Shown: in pieces, positions 18,075-27,200 of the stretch | How the letters are laid out: each line of letters opens with the position of its first letter | How positions within the stretch are numbered: position 1 is the stretch's first letter | Notes under the pieces: generated by a model | The model's input: the letters and a program-made list of their open reading frames with translations, nothing else | The model's database searches: none | Told to the model about the DNA's origin: nothing | Program-made: the position numbers and the translations under genes | NCBI GenBank assembly: GCA_044368575.1 | Contig: JBIPPH010000004.1 | Location: 19,028-83,027 of the forward strand | DNA: 64,000 nucleotides | Direction: 5' to 3' | Source: JABMMZ01 sp044368575 | GTDB lineage: Bacteria > Bacteroidota > Bacteroidia > NS11-12g > UBA955

Positions 18075-18082
18075 TATCTTCG
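18075..18082 (+). promoter_or_regulatory. Variant -7 box of rseP
   Basis: TATCTTCG, one mismatch from TAnnTTTG, ending 13 nt before the ATG at 18096. The same TTCG variant appears before tcdA and the desaturase gene. Confidence 0.4.
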
Positions 18083-18095
18083 CAGAATATATACC

Positions 18096-19424
18096 ATGGA
18101 TGCATTGATAATGGCTAGCCAAATTATAGTAGCGCTAGCAATTTTAGTTACCCTTCACGAACTCGGACACTTCTTAGCGGCAAGAGCTTTTGGCATAAAG
18201 GTCGAAAAATTCTACCTGTTCTTTGACGCATGGGGATTCAAATTATTCAGCTTTAAAAAAGGAGATACTGAATATGGTATAGGGTGGTTACCTATGGGTG
18301 GTTATGTGAAAATTGCCGGCATGATAGATGAAAGTCTAGACACGACACAATTAAGCAAAGCCCCTGAACCATGGGAATTCAGAAGCAAACCAGCTTGGCA
18401 ACGTTTAATTGTTATGCTTGGTGGCGTAATAGTCAACTTTGTTCTTGGCTTTATCATTTTTATATTGGCCACATGGTATTATGGCGAACAACGCTTACCG
18501 ATTGCTGCCGTTAAATATGGTATACATGCTCAAGAAGTGGGCAAAAACATTGGCTTAAAGGATGGCGACATGATTGTTGGCATCAATAACAACAAAGTCA
18601 AGTTTATTGATGAGATCAAAAAACCATCTGTGTTTTTAAACAATGGCAATTGTTACAATATTGTTCGCAATGGCCAAGACACTATTTTAACTTTACCAGA
18701 CAACATCATTGACCAAATATCAGACAAAAAAAATGCATTGTTTGACTTAAGAATGCCTTGTTTGATTGATAGTGTTGCTGCAGATGGACCAGCCTTCAAA
18801 GCAGGTCTTAAAAAAGGCGATCAAATCATTGGCTTGAACGACAGCAGTGTTGAATGGTACCATGAGTTTAAAGAACGCATTCCAAATTACGCCAATAAAA
18901 ATTGTAGTATAGTTGTAAAGCATTCAGACAATAGTATAGACACCCTAAACATTAAAGTAAGCCCTGAAGGCACTTTGGGCTTTTTCCAAAACATTTACTA
19001 CATGAATCAAATTGAAAGCTTTAAATATGGCTTTGTTGAATCTATTGGTATCGGCAGTTCTAAAGCCAGTGAAGCGCTAAGCGATAACTTAACAGGGCTT
19101 AAAAAATTAGTCAGTGGCAAACTTGATCCAAGAAAATCTGTTCAAGGCCCTATAGGCATAGCCACTATGTTTGGTGCTGAATGGATATGGGAAAGATTCT
19201 GGGCCTTGACTGGTATATTGTCATTGATTCTCGCCTTTATGAATTTACTGCCTATTCCTGCTTTAGATGGTGGTCATGTGGTCTTCCTTTTGGTTGAAAT
19301 GATCATTAGAAAACCAATCAATGAGAAAGTCATGACTGTATTACAAGTCATAGGGATGGTGCTGTTATTATCATTAATGGCCTTCGCCTTTGGCAATGAT
19401 ATTTACAAACTCATTGTAAAGTAA
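18096..19424 (+). CDS. rseP: Site-2 intramembrane zinc metalloprotease RseP (M50)
   Basis: 442 residues from the ATG at 18096; a longer in-frame start at 18033 lies upstream of the probable promoter. The zinc motif HELGH is at residues 21-25 inside the first membrane helix, and the second active-site motif PIPALDGGH lies in a C-terminal helix. Two PDZ domains sit between: one around GLKDGDMIVGINNNKV and one around AFKAGLKKGDQIIGLND. This is the standard RseP arrangement. Family members cleave anti-sigma factors and remnant signal peptides in the inner membrane. It ends with TAATG overlap into hscB. No dxr is adjacent. Confidence 0.94.
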   Translation: MDALIMASQIIVALAILVTLHELGHFLAARAFGIKVEKFYLFFDAWGFKLFSFKKGDTEYGIGWLPMGGYVKIAGMIDESLDTTQLSKAPEPWEFRSKPAWQRLIVMLGGVIVNFVLGFIIFILATWYYGEQRLPIAAVKYGIHAQEVGKNIGLKDGDMIVGINNNKVKFIDEIKKPSVFLNNGNCYNIVRNGQDTILTLPDNIIDQISDKKNALFDLRMPCLIDSVAADGPAFKAGLKKGDQIIGLNDSSVEWYHEFKERIPNYANKNCSIVVKHSDNSIDTLNIKVSPEGTLGFFQNIYYMNQIESFKYGFVESIGIGSSKASEALSDNLTGLKKLVSGKLDPRKSVQGPIGIATMFGAEWIWERFWALTGILSLILAFMNLLPIPALDGGHVVFLLVEMIIRKPINEKVMTVLQVIGMVLLLSLMAFAFGNDIYKLIVK

Positions 19425-19915
19425 TGCAACTTGAAAAACCCAATACAAGCAATTATTTTGCTTTCTATGAATTACCAGTAGCTTTTGCTATCGATGAGCC
19501 AGCACTCAAACAGCTGTACTTGAACAAAAGCAAAGTCTATCACCCAGACTTTTATTCAGACAACATTGAAGACCAAGCCATTGCCATAGCTACATCTTCC
19601 TTTAATAACAATGCTTTTAAAACGCTCAGCAATCCTATTTCTAGGGCTCAATACATTGTTGATTTGCAAGCTAACTTGAATGAGCAAACCGTTCAGTTGC
19701 CCAATGATTTCTTAATGGAAATGATGGACTTAAACGAAGCATTGGAAGCTGAAGCAGCCAGCATACCGGAAGCCTTGCAAATACAAATAGGTAACTACAA
19801 ACAAGAGGTATATGATCAAATTCAAGCCTATGCATTAGCTCAAGATTGGGTCAATACACAAATGGCCTTATTGAAATGGCGCTACCTTGAAAGATTGGAA
19901 CAAAGACTGCGTTAA
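19424..19915 (+). CDS. hscB: HscB-type J-domain co-chaperone
   Basis: 163 residues. The N-terminal J-domain has the HPD motif at residues 40-42 (KVYHPDFY) and an FNNNAFKTLSNPISRAQYIV helix. A C-terminal three-helix domain with DFLMEMMDLNEALE is the diagnostic HscB (Fe-S scaffold binding) segment. It would stimulate an Hsp70 during iron-sulfur cluster transfer. iscU and hscA are not adjacent; it is instead translationally coupled to rseP through a one-base overlap. Its last 4 bp overlap the convergent binding-protein gene. Confidence 0.9.
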   Translation: MQLEKPNTSNYFAFYELPVAFAIDEPALKQLYLNKSKVYHPDFYSDNIEDQAIAIATSSFNNNAFKTLSNPISRAQYIVDLQANLNEQTVQLPNDFLMEMMDLNEALEAEAASIPEALQIQIGNYKQEVYDQIQAYALAQDWVNTQMALLKWRYLERLEQRLR

Positions 19916-21567
19916 TGCGCTGTTTTCTGAACGGATCTTAACCTCAAAAAATTGATCGGATTTGCTGTCAAACCTTTGACCCAATTTTGATGCATTCTTA
20001 TGCTTTCATCATAAAACAAAACAATGTATGGCATTTGATCCATGAGTAAATTATCCGCTTGAGCCAACAATTGATTGCGTCTTTGTGGCGATAATTCTCT
20101 CCTACTGTCTTGTAACAATGCATCAAAACGATCTTGTTTAAAATGGGCATAATTGGGCCCCAACGGACTAAAGTTCTTAGACTCAAAGCAAACCAAATAA
20201 TTCTCAGGATCAGAATAGTCTGCTATCCAACTGCCTCTCCAACAATGTATCTTTTGATCGTTTCTAAGTTGCCTTAAAAAACTTGAAGGATGTACTTCAA
20301 TTTTTACTGGCACACCTAATTGGTTCCATTCCTTTTGTATATATACCATCAAATCTAAATAATCTTGAGTGGTATTGATGACGATTGCTTGCATTTTAGT
20401 CACATCAACACGCGAGCGCTTTAGGTAATACTTTGCGCTGTCCAATTGGTGTTGGTGCTCATTGACTTCCGTATAAGGGTATTGAGCAAACCCATAGGGC
20501 ACAAAGCCCTTGTCTGCAGGTATCCCTACCCCATTTCTTAAGTATTGAATTAACTTCTGTTTATCAATTGCAAAGCCAAGGGCTTTTCTGAAATCAGCAT
20601 TTAAAACCGCTAAATTGGGTGAAGTTTGAGCCGGATCAATATTGAACCCAATGTATTCTGTATTCAAAAATGCTTGCTTCAAGAGTGTGAAAGCACCGTT
20701 GTATTTTGGTTTGAGCAAGCCCTTTCTGGTCAATAACTCATCTTTAATACTGGCATCTATACCATTAAAGAAATCGTATTCCCCTTGAACAAACTTCATA
20801 AAGGCGGTTTGTTTGTTCTTTACATTCTCTATGCAAACCCCTTGTAAATAAGGCAATCTATTGCCATTTTCAAAGCGATAGTACCGCTGATTTTTATGCA
20901 ACAACAAACTCACTTCCTCTTCCCATTGTTTCATTAAAAATGGGCCAGTGCCTATTGGGTGTTTTCTAAAGTCTTGGTCTATCCAATCTACCGGCACAAT
21001 AAAACAATAAGGCATAGCCAACACATCTATGAAGGGCGCGTACACCTGTTTTAAAGTAATGCTTACGGTGCTATCATTGGTTGCAACCACAGGAAACCTT
21101 GAGCTAGAGCCGGAATCAAAACAGGTTAAATCCAATTTGTCATTAAAAATCCATGCACCTGGAGAAGCGGTTTTAGGGTCTGCAATGCGCTTAAAACTTT
21201 CAACCACATCTTGGGCTAAAAATGGCCTCGGTAAATGTTTTATTTTTGGATTATCATGAAAAAAAACATCGCGTCTTAAATGAAAAGTATAGACCAAACC
21301 ATCGGGTGAAATTTCCCATGATTTTGCCAGACAAGGTTGAATTCTCAATGAATCATCGTATTCAACCAATCCTTCAAGCATTTGTGACACTACCCATATC
21401 TCACTCTGAGATTTGACAAAGGCTGGATCAAGAGTGGCGATGGATTGATCTTCGTTGTAGTAAAACACCTGATCAGATTTTGATTTATCCACAACTTGAC
21501 AACCATTTATCCCTATGCAAATGGGGAAAAATACCAAGTAAATGACAAATAATCTAAAAGCCTGCAT
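19912..21567 (-). CDS. Family 5 (DppA/OppA-type) solute-binding lipoprotein
   Basis: 551 residues. A lipoprotein signal ends in GINGC (Cys23). The mature part has the SBP family 5 pattern: IATLDPAFVKSQSE near 43, LAKSWEISPDGLVYTFHLRR near 80-99, HPIGTGPFLMKQW, FRKALGFAIDKQKLI, and a C-terminal ADNLLMDQMPYIVLFY segment. Such proteins bind oligopeptides or similar ligands for ABC import. No permease or ATPase gene is nearby, so it either uses an unlinked transporter or acts alone. It diverges from the UPF0173 gene with closely facing promoters. Confidence 0.88.
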   Translation of the reverse strand: MQAFRLFVIYLVFFPICIGINGCQVVDKSKSDQVFYYNEDQSIATLDPAFVKSQSEIWVVSQMLEGLVEYDDSLRIQPCLAKSWEISPDGLVYTFHLRRDVFFHDNPKIKHLPRPFLAQDVVESFKRIADPKTASPGAWIFNDKLDLTCFDSGSSSRFPVVATNDSTVSITLKQVYAPFIDVLAMPYCFIVPVDWIDQDFRKHPIGTGPFLMKQWEEEVSLLLHKNQRYYRFENGNRLPYLQGVCIENVKNKQTAFMKFVQGEYDFFNGIDASIKDELLTRKGLLKPKYNGAFTLLKQAFLNTEYIGFNIDPAQTSPNLAVLNADFRKALGFAIDKQKLIQYLRNGVGIPADKGFVPYGFAQYPYTEVNEHQHQLDSAKYYLKRSRVDVTKMQAIVINTTQDYLDLMVYIQKEWNQLGVPVKIEVHPSSFLRQLRNDQKIHCWRGSWIADYSDPENYLVCFESKNFSPLGPNYAHFKQDRFDALLQDSRRELSPQRRNQLLAQADNLLMDQMPYIVLFYDESIRMHQNWVKGLTANPINFLRLRSVQKTAH

Positions 21568-21569
21568 CT

Positions 21570-21577
21570 TATCTTTG
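21570..21577 (+). promoter_or_regulatory. -7 box of UPF0173-parAB operon
   Basis: TATCTTTG, exact TAnnTTTG match, ending 21 nt before the ATG at 21599. Confidence 0.6.
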
Positions 21578-21583
21578 AAAGTT

Positions 21584-21591
21584 CAAATGTA
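21584..21591 (-). promoter_or_regulatory. -7 box of family 5 binding lipoprotein gene
   Basis: CAAATGTA on plus (TACATTTG on minus), 16 nt before the ATG at 21567. Only 6 bp separate it from the opposing box at 21570-21577. Confidence 0.55.
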
Positions 21592-21598
21592 GGTATAA

Positions 21599-22279
21599 AT
21601 GGAAGTAAACTATCTTGGTCATTCTTGTTTCAGTATTCACATCGGTGGAAAAACACTGTTGTTTGACCCTTTTATTACCCCCAACCCATTGGCTAAAGCG
21701 ATTGATATCAAATCACTCAAAGCAGATTTCATTTTAATCAGTCATGCCCATTTTGACCATATTGCAGATGCCCTTGAATTGGCTCAAACTACCCAAGCTA
21801 AAATCATTGCGATTTGGGAAATATGTGATTGGCTACAAAAACAAGGCTATAGCAACACCCATGCAATGAACATTGGTGGCAGTTTTTCATTCGATTTTGG
21901 CAAAGTTCAAATGGTTAAGGCCGAACATTCTAGCGCCTTTCCCGACGGCAGTTATGGCGGTCAAGCTGCAGGCTTTGTGATCACAAGCCCAGAGAAAACA
22001 ATCTACTTCGCAGGCGACACAGCCCTTTGTTCTGACATGCAAATTATTGGCATGAAACACAAAATTGATTTAGCCTTTTTACCCTTAGGCAGCAACTTTA
22101 CCATGGATGTAGAGGATGCTGTTATTGCCTCTAAATGGATCAAATGCCAATCAGTTATTGGCATGCACTTTGACACCTTTGGCTACATCGTTATTGACCA
22201 CGAACAAGCCCAAGCTCAATTCAAAGCTGCAGATATACAATTAACCCTCATGAACATCGGACAAAGCATTCAGATATAA
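21599..22279 (+). CDS. UPF0173-family metal-dependent hydrolase (beta-lactamase fold)
   Basis: 226 residues, cytoplasmic. The MBL metal-binding motif ISHAHFDHIAD lies near residues 47-57. Flanking features match the UPF0173 (YtkL/UlaG-like) group: YLGHSCFSIHIGGKTLLFDP at the N-terminus, AEHSSAF near 110, FAGDTALCSDM near 137-147 and GMHFDTF near 193. The physiological substrate of this group is not established. The gene is 1 nt upstream of parA, so it heads the parAB transcript. Confidence 0.9.
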   Translation: MEVNYLGHSCFSIHIGGKTLLFDPFITPNPLAKAIDIKSLKADFILISHAHFDHIADALELAQTTQAKIIAIWEICDWLQKQGYSNTHAMNIGGSFSFDFGKVQMVKAEHSSAFPDGSYGGQAAGFVITSPEKTIYFAGDTALCSDMQIIGMKHKIDLAFLPLGSNFTMDVEDAVIASKWIKCQSVIGMHFDTFGYIVIDHEQAQAQFKAADIQLTLMNIGQSIQI

Positions 22280-22280
22280 T

Positions 22281-23096
22281 ATGAAATCTTCAAATACAGG
22301 AAAAATCATTACCATTGCCAATCAAAAAGGTGGCGTAGGCAAAACCACTACAGCCATTAACTTAGCGGCTAGTTTAGCCGTTTTAGAATACAAAACTTTA
22401 TTGGTTGACGCTGATCCTCAAGCTAACAGCTCCTCAGGCATTGGCTTTGATCCTCAAAACATCAAAGTTGGCTTGTATGATTGCTTGGTCAATGATACCC
22501 CGCCCAAAGAAGTGATTCTTAAAAGCGATTTAAAATACTTGCATTTGTTGCCTTCTAACATCAACTTAGTTGGTGCGGAGCTTGAAATGATTGACCTCCC
22601 TAATCGCGAAAGAGTAATGAAAAGAGTATTTGAAGCTTTGAAGAAAGAATATGATTTCATTATCGTTGACTGCTCGCCTTCTTTAGGTTTAATCACAACC
22701 AATTCATTAACGGCTGCAGACTCAGTGATCATCCCTGTTCAATGCGAGTACTTTGCATTAGAAGGTCTAGGCAAACTTTTGAATACCATTCGTATTGTTC
22801 AAAAAGAATTGAATAAAAACCTCAGCATAGAAGGCATTTTATTGACCATGTATGACTCAAGATTAAGATTGAGCAATCATGTGGTTGAAGACGTCAAAAT
22901 GCATTTTCAAGATTTGGTGTTTGATACCATCATCCCAAGAAATACCAAATTAAGTGAGGCCCCAAGTTTTGGTGTGCCTGTTTTGGCACATGACATTTCA
23001 AGTAAAGGTTCAACCACCTACTTAAATTTGGCCAGAGAGATTTTACAACGCAACGGTTTAACCAGATTGGAAAAAGCCGAAAAAGTAATGGAATAA
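22281..23096 (+). CDS. parA: Chromosome-partitioning ATPase ParA (Soj)
   Basis: 271 residues. The deviant Walker A motif NQKGGVGKTTTAINLA is near residues 14-29, Walker A' FIIVDCSPSLGLIT near 126-139, and VPVLAHDISSKGS near the end, as in chromosomal Soj/ParA. It binds DNA as an ATP dimer and positions the ParB-parS complex for origin segregation. ParB follows 7 nt downstream. I did not find a clear parS palindrome within the window. Confidence 0.96.
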   Translation: MKSSNTGKIITIANQKGGVGKTTTAINLAASLAVLEYKTLLVDADPQANSSSGIGFDPQNIKVGLYDCLVNDTPPKEVILKSDLKYLHLLPSNINLVGAELEMIDLPNRERVMKRVFEALKKEYDFIIVDCSPSLGLITTNSLTAADSVIIPVQCEYFALEGLGKLLNTIRIVQKELNKNLSIEGILLTMYDSRLRLSNHVVEDVKMHFQDLVFDTIIPRNTKLSEAPSFGVPVLAHDISSKGSTTYLNLAREILQRNGLTRLEKAEKVME

Positions 23097-23103
23097 TAGC
23101 GAC

Positions 23104-24027
23104 ATGAGCAAAGAAAAAGACAACCCATTTAAAGCCAAAAAGAGTGGTTTAGGCAGAGGCTTATCAGCCTTGTTAAACAGTGCAGAAACCGATATTACTG
23201 TTAGCCCAGAATACAGAGCGAGCGGTGGCGTTCAATTGATCGAAATCAAAGACATTGATGCCAACCCATTTCAACCAAGAACTGAATTTGAACAAAAAGC
23301 ATTAGAAGAATTATCTGAATCCATTAAAGTTCACGGGCTTATTCAGCCAGTAACTGTTAGAAAAATGGGCTATGATAAATACCAATTGATCAGTGGTGAG
23401 CGCAGAACCAGAGCCTCTATTCTTGCAGGCTTAGAACGCATACCTGCTTACATCAGAATTGCCAATGACCAAGAAATGCTTGAAATGGCATTGATTGAGA
23501 ACATTCAAAGAGAAAACTTAAATGCCATTGAAGTGGCATTGAGCTACAAACGCTTATTGGAAGAATGTCAACTCAAACAAGAAGAGCTGGGTGACAGAGT
23601 GGGCAAAGACAGATCAACCGTTAGCAATTATTTAAGATTACTTAAATTACCAGATGAAGTTCAAATTGCGCTTCAACAAAACCGCATCACTATGGGCCAT
23701 GCCAAAGCCATTTTAAGTGTTGAAGACCCTGAAGAACAAGTCATATTATTCAGAAGGATTGAACAAGAAAGCTTGAGTGTAAGAGGTGCAGAAGAAATTG
23801 TTAAATTAGCCAAACAAGACAAACAACCAGTTGCTGCACAAGGCAAAAACCAATCAAACCAATTTGAACTTGATGATGCGCTTAGCCTTAAAAGAGCGTT
23901 TATTGAGGCAAAAATTCAATCCAGCTTAACCATTAAACCTAAAGGTAAAAAAGGCGAAATCATTATCGCTTTCAAAAACCAAAAAGAATTGGAACGCATT
24001 TTGAATAGTTTGGCCAATAATGAGTAA
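23104..24027 (+). CDS. parB: Chromosome-partitioning protein ParB (Spo0J)
   Basis: 307 residues. The N-terminus has SGLGRGLSALL, typical of chromosomal ParB. The ParB/Srx CTPase domain (about 40-135) shows DANPFQPRTEF and the GERRTRASILAG box. An HTH follows (about 145-215) with GKDRSTVSNYLRLLKLP, and a C-terminal dimerisation domain ends at 307. It loads at parS and spreads as a CTP clamp. It overlaps the DUF5683 gene by 8 bp, keeping all in one operon. Confidence 0.96.
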   Translation: MSKEKDNPFKAKKSGLGRGLSALLNSAETDITVSPEYRASGGVQLIEIKDIDANPFQPRTEFEQKALEELSESIKVHGLIQPVTVRKMGYDKYQLISGERRTRASILAGLERIPAYIRIANDQEMLEMALIENIQRENLNAIEVALSYKRLLEECQLKQEELGDRVGKDRSTVSNYLRLLKLPDEVQIALQQNRITMGHAKAILSVEDPEEQVILFRRIEQESLSVRGAEEIVKLAKQDKQPVAAQGKNQSNQFELDDALSLKRAFIEAKIQSSLTIKPKGKKGEIIIAFKNQKELERILNSLANNE

Positions 24028-24571
24028 ATCAAAGCATTGGATAGCCATTGTATGTTGTATGCTAAGCTTTTTAGCACACGCAGATAGCACCCAACAGACT
24101 CAAAGTATACTTAAATTACACTCCCCTAAGAAAGCCAGCATATACAGTGCAGTGCTTCCTGGCTTAGGACAAGCCTACAACAAAAAATACTGGAAAATCC
24201 CCCTGGTATATGCCACTTTAGGACTATCCAGTTACTACATGCTTAGCAACAGAGATTCGTTTAAAGTCAGGCAAGCAGCTTTAATTAATTTGTCTGACAA
24301 TGACAGCACTACTAAAGCTTCTTGGTACTTCACTAATATGCCAATTTCTGCTTTAAAAGCACAAAGAACTTACTACCGAACCAACCGTGATTACGGTATA
24401 ATAGCCATTGCAGCCTTTTACGTTCTCAACATAATTGATGCCGCTGTGGACGCCCATTTCTATCAATTCAATATTGACAAACCTTTGGCTATGCAAAAAA
24501 GGAAGCCATGGCATGTCTATTCAAGCGTTCAAGGCGGAAAACAACAGTTTGGAATACGCTGGGAATTTTAA
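24020..24571 (+). CDS. DUF5683 membrane protein
   Basis: 183 residues. A signal peptide (about 1-22, ending SFLAHA) precedes the DUF5683 core, with the phrase YSAVLPGLGQAYNKKYWKIP near residues 41-60 and hydrophobic stretches LVYATLGLSSYYML and YGIIAIAAFYVLNIIDAAVD. This family commonly follows parB in Bacteroidota and its function is unknown. The phrase GLGQ.YN.KYWK is its hallmark. It is coupled to parB by overlap. Confidence 0.85.
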   Translation: MSKSKHWIAIVCCMLSFLAHADSTQQTQSILKLHSPKKASIYSAVLPGLGQAYNKKYWKIPLVYATLGLSSYYMLSNRDSFKVRQAALINLSDNDSTTKASWYFTNMPISALKAQRTYYRTNRDYGIIAIAAFYVLNIIDAAVDAHFYQFNIDKPLAMQKRKPWHVYSSVQGGKQQFGIRWEF

Positions 24572-24616
24572 GCCCAAGTGGATTATTTTCGACTTTTACG
24601 ATTCAAGGGTTTCGCT

Positions 24617-24624
24617 TATCTTTG
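24617..24624 (+). promoter_or_regulatory. -7 box of thrS cluster
   Basis: TATCTTTG, exact match, 10 nt before the ATG at 24635. It lies downstream of the longer in-frame start at 24578, supporting the shorter protein. Confidence 0.65.
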
Positions 24625-24634
24625 CAACCCTTAT

Positions 24635-26572
24635 ATGTCGGAAATTCAAATCACTTTACCTGACGGCAGTGTCAGAAATTACAGCAAGGGCATTACTGCT
24701 CATGAAATTGCTCTAAGCATTAGCGAAGGTTTGGCCAGAAACATTATTGCGGCAAAAGTTAATGGTACGGTGATTGAAACCAACAGACCTATTGAAACAG
24801 ATGCGCATTTGCAACTTTTAAAATGGGACGACAAAGAAGGCAAATCAACTTTTTGGCATTCTTCTGCTCACCTCTTGGCTGAAGCTCTAGAAGCTTTGTA
24901 TCCAGGGGTTAAATTTGGTATTGGACCCGCCATTGAAAATGGGTTTTACTACGACATCGATCTTGGTGACCACAAATTCAGCAGTGAAGATTTTGCCAAA
25001 TTAGAAGCCAAGATGCTTGAATTGGCCAAACAAGAACAAGTATTTAAACGTCAAGCCATTTCCAAGGCTGAAGCCATTCAATACTTCAAAGAAAAAAACG
25101 ACCCTTACAAATTAGAATTACTAGAAGACCTTGAAGATGGCAACATTACTTTTTACCAACAAGGGAATTTTGTTGATTTGTGTAGAGGTCCGCATTTACC
25201 TCATACAGGGCACATTAAAGCCGTTAAGTTGTTAAACTTGGCTGGGGCTTATTGGAGAGGCGATGAAAAAAACAAACAATTAACCCGTATTTACGGCATT
25301 ACCTTTCCTAAGAAATCAGAATTGGACGCGCATTTAACCATGCTTGAAGAAGCTAAAAAACGCGACCACAGACTATTGGGCAAAGAATTAGAAATATTTG
25401 CTTTTGATGATGATATCGGACCAGGCTTGCCATTGTGGCTACCTAAAGGTGCCGCCATTATTGAATTGCTTGAAAACTTTGCCAAATCAACAGAAAAGGC
25501 AGCTGGCTATGAGCGCGTTAAATCACCTCACATTGCCAAAGAAAGTTTGTACTTAAAAAGCGGGCATTTACCCTATTACAAAGACAGCATGTTCCCTCCT
25601 ATGGAATTAGATGGTATTCAATACTATCTAAAAGCCATGAACTGTCCGCATCACCATAAAATATTTGCAGCGACTCCTAAATCATACAAAGACCTCCCTG
25701 TTAGATATGCTGAGTATGGTACTTGCTATCGCTATGAAAAAACAGGTGAATTATTTGGCTTAATGCGTGTGCGATCATTGCAAATGAATGACGCGCATAT
25801 TTATTGCACCAAGGCGCAATTCGAAGCTGAATTCAAAGCCGTTAATGCTTTATACCTTAAGTATTTCAAGGTGTTTGGTATAGACAAATACGTGATGCGC
25901 TTCAGCAAACATGACCCTAAAAAGTTAGGTCAGAAATACATTAATGCTCCAGAGCTTTGGAAAGAAACTGAAGACATGGTGCGCAATGTATTAGTGAATG
26001 CCAATATTCCTTTTGTTGAAGTAGAAGATGAAGCCGCATTCTACGGACCTAAGATTGATATTCAAATATGGAGCGCTATAGGCAGAGAGTTTACCTTGGC
26101 AACCAACCAAGTTGACTTTGCTCAAGCTGAACGCTTTGACTTGTACTTCATCAATGAAAAAAGCGAAAAAGAACGCCCTTTGATCATTCACAGAGCGCCT
26201 TTGAGCACCCACGAAAGGTTCATTGGTTTCCTTTTGGAACACTATGCTGGCAAATTCCCATTGTGGTTAAATCCTCAGCAAGTGAGTTTATTGCCAATAA
26301 GCGATAAATATCAAGAATATTCAGAAAAAGTTTTAAATATCCTAAAAAAGCACGATATTCGCGCCCTCATTGACGATAGGTCGGAAAAAACTGGCAAGAA
26401 AATCAGAGATGCAGAAATGAAGAAAGTGCCTTTAATGCTAATACTTGGCGAGAAAGAGCAAACTGACAATACTGTAACTGTGAGAAAGCAAGGTGGAGAA
26501 GATTTAGGATCAATGTCGATTGAAGCTTTTGTCCAATTGGTAGAAGCTGAAATCAAACAACAATTAAACTAA
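24635..26572 (+). CDS. thrS: Threonyl-tRNA synthetase
   Basis: 645 residues from the ATG at 24635, the family's usual length. Order: TGS domain (ITLPDGSVRNYSKGITAHEI), editing domain with HSSAHLLAEAL, class II catalytic core with the zinc cysteine in KAMNCPHHHKIF, motif 2 RYEKTGELFGLMRVR, motif 3 PLSTHERFIGFLLEH, and a C-terminal anticodon-binding domain. It charges tRNA-Thr and edits mischarged Ser-tRNA. It heads the thrS-infC-rpmI-rplT cluster; infC follows 12 nt after its stop. Confidence 0.97.
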   Translation: MSEIQITLPDGSVRNYSKGITAHEIALSISEGLARNIIAAKVNGTVIETNRPIETDAHLQLLKWDDKEGKSTFWHSSAHLLAEALEALYPGVKFGIGPAIENGFYYDIDLGDHKFSSEDFAKLEAKMLELAKQEQVFKRQAISKAEAIQYFKEKNDPYKLELLEDLEDGNITFYQQGNFVDLCRGPHLPHTGHIKAVKLLNLAGAYWRGDEKNKQLTRIYGITFPKKSELDAHLTMLEEAKKRDHRLLGKELEIFAFDDDIGPGLPLWLPKGAAIIELLENFAKSTEKAAGYERVKSPHIAKESLYLKSGHLPYYKDSMFPPMELDGIQYYLKAMNCPHHHKIFAATPKSYKDLPVRYAEYGTCYRYEKTGELFGLMRVRSLQMNDAHIYCTKAQFEAEFKAVNALYLKYFKVFGIDKYVMRFSKHDPKKLGQKYINAPELWKETEDMVRNVLVNANIPFVEVEDEAAFYGPKIDIQIWSAIGREFTLATNQVDFAQAERFDLYFINEKSEKERPLIIHRAPLSTHERFIGFLLEHYAGKFPLWLNPQQVSLLPISDKYQEYSEKVLNILKKHDIRALIDDRSEKTGKKIRDAEMKKVPLMLILGEKEQTDNTVTVRKQGGEDLGSMSIEAFVQLVEAEIKQQLN

Positions 26573-26584
26573 TAAAAAGGCATA

Positions 26585-27178
26585 TTGCAAAAGAAACCGT
26601 TTAAACCAACAGTAGTGCACAAAAAGCCAAGCGGCCCTCGTCCAAACAGAGGTCGTAGAGAGGCTTTGCACCGCATCAATGGATTCATTACAGCTCAAGA
26701 AGTAAGGGTTGTAGGAGAAGATGTTGAAAGCGCCATCATGAAACTAAGTGCTGCAATGGCATTGGCTCAACGCATGGAATTGGATTTAATTGAAATCTCA
26801 CCAAATGCTGAGCCGCCAGTTTGCCGTATTGCTGATTACAACAAGTTCTTATACGAACAAAAGAAAAAGCAAAAGGAACTTAAAGCCAACGCTGCTGTTA
26901 ACGAAGTGAAAGAAATTCGTTTCGGACCAAACACTGATGAACACGACGTTGATTTTAAATTAAAACACGCGACTAAATTTTTAGGCGAAGGTGCTAAAGT
27001 AAGAGCCTATGTGTTCTTTAAGGGTAGAACCATCGTATACAAAGAAAGAGGCGAAGAGTTATTAATGCGTTTTGCCAACAAATTAATTGAAGAAGGCGTT
27101 GCTAAACTTGAAGCCCCACCAAAACAAGAAGGTAAAAAGATGATCATTTTACTTTCACCAACAGCTAAGAAAAAATAA
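26585..27178 (+). CDS. infC: Translation initiation factor IF-3
   Basis: 197 residues. IF-3 N-domain (INGFITAQEVRVVGEDVE near 31-48) and C-domain (EIRFGPNTDEHDVDFKLKHA) are complete. There is no usable ATG: two stop codons end at 26575, the next in-frame codons are AAA GGC ATA TTG, and the first in-frame ATG falls well inside the N-domain. I place the start at the TTG at 26585; ATA at 26582 is the only alternative. Unusual infC start codons are known in E. coli, where IF-3 represses its own translation through them. The clustering with rpmI and rplT is classical. Confidence 0.94.
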   Translation: MQKKPFKPTVVHKKPSGPRPNRGRREALHRINGFITAQEVRVVGEDVESAIMKLSAAMALAQRMELDLIEISPNAEPPVCRIADYNKFLYEQKKKQKELKANAAVNEVKEIRFGPNTDEHDVDFKLKHATKFLGEGAKVRAYVFFKGRTIVYKERGEELLMRFANKLIEEGVAKLEAPPKQEGKKMIILLSPTAKKK

Positions 27179-27200
27179 TTAAACCAAGAATACCACGATT

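Noticed and set aside
22281..24027. parS site near parAB
   Set aside because: I looked for a TGTTTCACGTGAAACA-like palindrome in and around the two genes and saw none; parS may lie outside the window.
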